Assembly (NCBI GenBank): GCA_027318945.1 | Contig: DAHVOF010000265.1 | Span: 1 to 9,122, forward strand | Direction of reading: 5' to 3' | Length of the DNA stretch: 9,122 nt | Source: Actinomycetota bacterium | GTDB lineage: Bacteria > Actinomycetota > Acidimicrobiia > Acidimicrobiales > Acidimicrobiaceae | In this document: positions 6,774 to 9,122 of the stretch, one piece after another | Layout of the letters: every line of letters starts with the position of its first letter | Numbering within the stretch: the stretch's first letter is position 1 | The notes under the pieces: generated by a model | What the model saw: only the letters and a program-made list of their open reading frames with translations | Databases searched by the model: none | What the model was told of the DNA's origin: nothing | Translations under genes and position numbers: made by a program

Positions 6774-7247
6774 CTACGACTTATTATTCACACCTGCATC
6801 AGATCTGAAGTCCGTCACACGGTCGGAACCCTTTGCTCTGCAGTCAGCGCACAGCCCCCTGAACGTAATTTCAGCTACACCTGCCTCGAAACCGCCTAGC
6901 TGCTCGATGGGAATTCGGACTTCCGAAATATCCAGGTATAGGTCTCTTATAATGTGGCATCTGGTACACACCAGATGGTGGTGCTCCGCTTGGTTGGGAT
7001 CAAACCGGACCGACCCCGTACCCAGATCCAGAGACGAGATTTCGCCCATATCACCAAGTTCGTGCAAGGTTTGATACACGGTCTTCAGCGATACAGTCGG
7101 CATCTCTCTGACCAGCTCTGCATAAACCGATTCCGCGGTCGGATGAGATTCATTCCCTTGGAGAATTTGAAAAATCCTCTCACGCTGCGGCGTGACTTTT
7201 CTGCCGTGCTCTCGAAATCTTCTTGCCAACTCTTCGGGAGTCCTCAT
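6774..7247 (-). CDS. perR: Fur-family regulator, PerR type
   Basis: A 157-residue Fur-family repressor with an N-terminal winged helix (VTPQRERIFQIL, then TVSLKTVYQTLHELGDMGEI as recognition region) and a C-terminal metal and dimer domain. The regulatory metal ligands match Bacillus subtilis PerR at a constant offset of two: His35, Asp83 (VRFD), His89 and His91 (EHHHLVC), Asp102 (IIRD). Asp rather than Glu at position 83 is linked to peroxide sensing by PerR. The structural zinc site has Cys94/Cys97 and Cys133/Cys136. I chose ATG 7247 (GGTGG three bases before it); another in-frame ATG at 7268 would add seven residues and cannot be excluded. It heads the block with rubrerythrin and is preceded by a palindrome that fits self-control. 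PerR function is inferred from residues and context, not proven; Fe or Zn response is also possible. Confidence 0.88.
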   Translation of the reverse strand: MRTPEELARRFREHGRKVTPQRERIFQILQGNESHPTAESVYAELVREMPTVSLKTVYQTLHELGDMGEISSLDLGTGSVRFDPNQAEHHHLVCTRCHIIRDLYLDISEVRIPIEQLGGFEAGVAEITFRGLCADCRAKGSDRVTDFRSDAGVNNKS

Positions 7248-7298
7248 CAACCACCATTCTACAACCATTTATTCTTTGTTACTACCTATTGGTACCCG

Positions 7299-7309
7299 AC
7301 AATAATTGT
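7299..7309 (-). promoter_or_regulatory. Palindromic PerR/Fur-box-like operator
   Basis: ACAATAATTGT is a perfect 5-1-5 palindrome and resembles the centre of PerR boxes (TTATAAT-N-ATTATAA; the AAT-N-ATT core is exact). A second, overlapping inverted repeat is AATAA-TTGT-TTATT (7301-7314). It lies 52 bases before the regulator's start, just downstream of a candidate -10, where bound repressor would block initiation. The same site could affect the divergent kinase gene, but that start is over 200 bases away. Confidence 0.55.
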
Positions 7310-7339
7310 TTATTACTGCAGGATCCGCGACTAAGGCAA
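7310..7339 (-). promoter_or_regulatory. Candidate promoter of the perR-rbr block
   Basis: On the minus strand TTGCCT (7334-7339) is followed after 18 bases by TAATAA (7310-7315). Transcription would then begin inside the palindrome at 7299-7309 and leave a leader of about 55 bases before the ATG at 7247. The -35 matches only partly, so this is a candidate whose main support is the overlap with the operator. Confidence 0.4.
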
Positions 7340-7527
7340 ACTTACATCTCGCGTCATCTTTAAATCAATGGCAATAGCCTCAGAATATGTCGGACCTAAC
7401 TCCCGCTCGCAGGACCCCTTGCGCTAGGGTAAAAATCGAGCAGAGTTTCCTCGACCAGAGTTCATGTATCGTAGGATTTACTTGAAACCAACTATGGCGA
7501 AATCCAATTCTTAACACGAAAGAGATC

Positions 7528-9000
7528 ATGAAGAGCCGGGACGAAATCAGGATCGCGGTGCTAGACATCGGCACCTCAAACATACGGGCCTCCTCGGTGG
7601 ATTCGCACGGCCAAATAATCTCTGAATTTCGTACTAAATTCACGCCAATTTCCCCTACACGAGGCTTCGTCGAATTCGATGCAGAAAAATTGTTTCAGAA
7701 CTCCATTTACCTGCTCGACAAGATTCTTTCCGAACAGAACTGCTCGGCTCTGGCAATTACGAACCAGCGCGCTTCAACCGTGGTCTTCGACCCTGCAACA
7801 CTCGTACCCGTTTGCATGGGTCAGAGCTGGCAGGACCTGAGAACCGCCCCAATGTGTCTCGCACTGAAGTCCTCCGGAATCACGCTTTCCCCAAATCAGA
7901 GCGCGCCAAAGATTTCGTTGGCAATGGACCTTTTCGACAAAGATCGACAACTTGGGCTGGCTGGAGGGACGATAGATGCCTGGATGTGCTACCGTTTGAC
8001 CGGTACATTTGCTACCGACCATACCAACGTTGCGATGACGGGGCTTGTCGAGCCCAACGCAACCAAGATTGACCGGAACGTTTTGTCGAAACTCCACATA
8101 CCCGAGGAGAGCATCCCCCAAATCCGGCCTTCAATCGGAGAATTCGGCCTAGCGCGGATAGGCGGCTTCGGCATTCCGCTGATGGCAATGATGGGCGATC
8201 AGCAAGCATCGATGCTTGGGCAGGGAATCACCGTGCCTGGCCGAGCGAAAGCCACTTTCGGCACCGGAGCAATGGTTGACTTGGTTACGGGCGAAAAAGG
8301 CCCCTCAACAACCGGGAAACTGCGGAACGGCACCATCCCAATTGTGGCGCGATCCGACAGGACGGGCCTTCTATTCGGCCTCGAGGCGATCGGACTTCAT
8401 GCTGGATCCGCTGTTGAGTTTGCATGCCACTCACTGGGCCTCGCTCCTGACCCCGCCTCGCTTGGAAAGTACGCTGCTAACTCCACTATCGATTCGAGCG
8501 CCATATTTGTACCGGCCCTAACCGGTTTAGCAACGCCGTACTGGGATTTTGGTGCTCTGGCGTGCTTTGCCGGACTAACCCATGCCACATCGAGGTCTGA
8601 TCTTGCCATGGCCGTAATAATCGGAATCGCACACATGGGTGCCGACCTTATCGAAGCTATTGAGGCAGACTCGGGCGCTCGACTAGACAGCATTAGCGTC
8701 GACGGAGGCATGACTCACAGCAAGCTATTTCTCCAGCAACTTTCCAATCTCAACCAAAAGAGGCTCGCCGTCTCGTCGGCGAATGAAGCTACGACCCTAG
8801 GCGCAGGATTCGCAGCCCTGTTGGCACTCGGTGTGCTCGACGACGTCGAGAGCATAGACGAATACATAAAACCGAATTTCCTCATCGAACCCGATCCTGC
8901 CTTCGACAATGTACTTCTACGGAAGTCTCGAGAACACTGGCGCAGAGCGGTCGAGATGTCACTTAATTCTATTCCAGAACTTAGTTCCGTGACTTTTTAG
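7528..9000 (+). CDS. FGGY-family carbohydrate kinase, glycerol-kinase-like
   Basis: Complete 490-residue FGGY kinase with both actin-like domains; it would phosphorylate a sugar or polyol with ATP in the cytosol. Matching blocks are the phosphate loop VLDIGTSNIRA (11-21), AITNQR (76-81), WQDLRT (101-106), GTIDAW (147-152), the catalytic MGDQQA (222-227, Asp224), FGTGAM (244-249), FVPALTGLATPYWD (327-340), VDGGM (391-395) and TTLGAG (422-427, ATP side). Overall it looks most like glycerol kinase. Yet of the six glycerol contacts of the E. coli enzyme (Arg83, Glu84, Trp103, Tyr135, Asp245, Phe270), only Arg81, Trp101 and Asp224 are kept by my alignment; Glu is Ala82, Tyr is about Asn123 and Phe is Met249. 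Glycerol is thus doubtful and the true substrate unknown. The start is ATG 7528 with GAG upstream. The gene diverges from perR; no sugar transporter or regulator is in the window. Confidence 0.9.
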   Translation: MKSRDEIRIAVLDIGTSNIRASSVDSHGQIISEFRTKFTPISPTRGFVEFDAEKLFQNSIYLLDKILSEQNCSALAITNQRASTVVFDPATLVPVCMGQSWQDLRTAPMCLALKSSGITLSPNQSAPKISLAMDLFDKDRQLGLAGGTIDAWMCYRLTGTFATDHTNVAMTGLVEPNATKIDRNVLSKLHIPEESIPQIRPSIGEFGLARIGGFGIPLMAMMGDQQASMLGQGITVPGRAKATFGTGAMVDLVTGEKGPSTTGKLRNGTIPIVARSDRTGLLFGLEAIGLHAGSAVEFACHSLGLAPDPASLGKYAANSTIDSSAIFVPALTGLATPYWDFGALACFAGLTHATSRSDLAMAVIIGIAHMGADLIEAIEADSGARLDSISVDGGMTHSKLFLQQLSNLNQKRLAVSSANEATTLGAGFAALLALGVLDDVESIDEYIKPNFLIEPDPAFDNVLLRKSREHWRRAVEMSLNSIPELSSVTF

Positions 9001-9107
9001 CGTTTTAGCTATAACAGTAACGGCCGCATCTACTAAGCAGCCAACCGATGCTGTGTAAAGTGATACCAGGGACAGAAGAAAAACGACCAGTCGGTAGACG
9101 AAGGACT

Positions 9108-9122
9108 ATGAGCATACAACAA
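9108..9122 (+). CDS. Possible start of a further gene, cut by the window edge
   Basis: ATG at 9108 is preceded by AAGGA (9101-9105) with only two bases between, which is a short spacing. The first five codons read M-S-I-Q-Q and then the sequence ends, so nothing can be said about the product. The 107 bases between the kinase stop and this ATG have no clear hairpin and T-tract, so read-through from the kinase is possible. Confidence 0.3.

Noticed and set aside
6954..7334. Plus-strand open frame of 126 codons opposite perR
   Set aside because: It runs through the operator region and antisense to perR; the product is unlike any protein family I know.
7427..7446. Hairpin CCCT-AGGG near GCGCTAGGGTAAAAAT as a terminator
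   Set aside because: The stem is only four base pairs, it is followed by A rather than T on the plus strand, and no gene ends just before it.
8397..8711. Minus-strand open frame of 104 codons inside the kinase
   Set aside because: It lies antisense to the conserved ATP-binding half of the kinase, and its length is expected by chance opposite a coding frame.
4893..9000. A glycerol catabolism cluster, from the GlpC-like protein and the glycerol-kinase-like protein together
   Set aside because: The GlpC-like gene is translationally coupled to DUF3501 behind rubrerythrin, glpA/glpB and a glycerol facilitator are absent, the kinase is on the other strand, and its glycerol contacts are changed.

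Overview
The window looks like chromosomal DNA from an actinobacterium with moderate GC (about half), possibly an Acidimicrobiia-like lineage. The class is a guess. The phylum call rests on content and order. A TB16.3-like SRPBCC protein, a PimB-like mannosyltransferase and trpD lie in the same order and on the same strand as Rv2185c, Rv2188c and Rv2192c of Mycobacterium tuberculosis. I recalled those proteins from memory and ran no search. No transposon, phage, CRISPR array, tRNA or rRNA was seen.

Layout: nine of the ten main or proposed complete genes, including one unproven 33-residue ORF, read leftward on the minus strand. They fall into two blocks. The left block in transcription order is trpD (4125-3064), a small zinc-ribbon protein (2953-2747), a possible 33-residue ORF (2650-2549), a DUF4031 protein (2545-2297), pimB (2106-970) and the SRPBCC protein (503-39). 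A 466-base stretch without a convincing gene separates the last two. This block mixes tryptophan synthesis (anthranilate phosphoribosyltransferase) with envelope glycolipid assembly (PimB) and several small proteins of unknown role.

The right block is a compact oxidative-stress module: a PerR-type Fur regulator (7247-6774), a rubrerythrin without a rubredoxin domain (6730-6308), a GlpC/HdrD-like protein with two [4Fe-4S] motifs and CCG domains (6194-4893), and a DUF3501 protein (4896-4303) that overlaps it by four bases. The first gene is preceded by an 11-base perfect palindrome, ACAATAATTGT, that resembles the core of a PerR/Fur box. The simplest reading is that the regulator senses peroxide through Fe and controls itself and the genes behind it. 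Rubrerythrin would reduce peroxide, and the Fe-S protein, perhaps with DUF3501, would be part of its electron supply. This electron path is inferred.

On the right, transcribed rightward from a 280-base divergent intergenic region, is a complete FGGY kinase (7528-9000). It looks like glycerol kinase overall but differs at several polyol-binding positions. The first codons of one more possible gene lie at the right edge.
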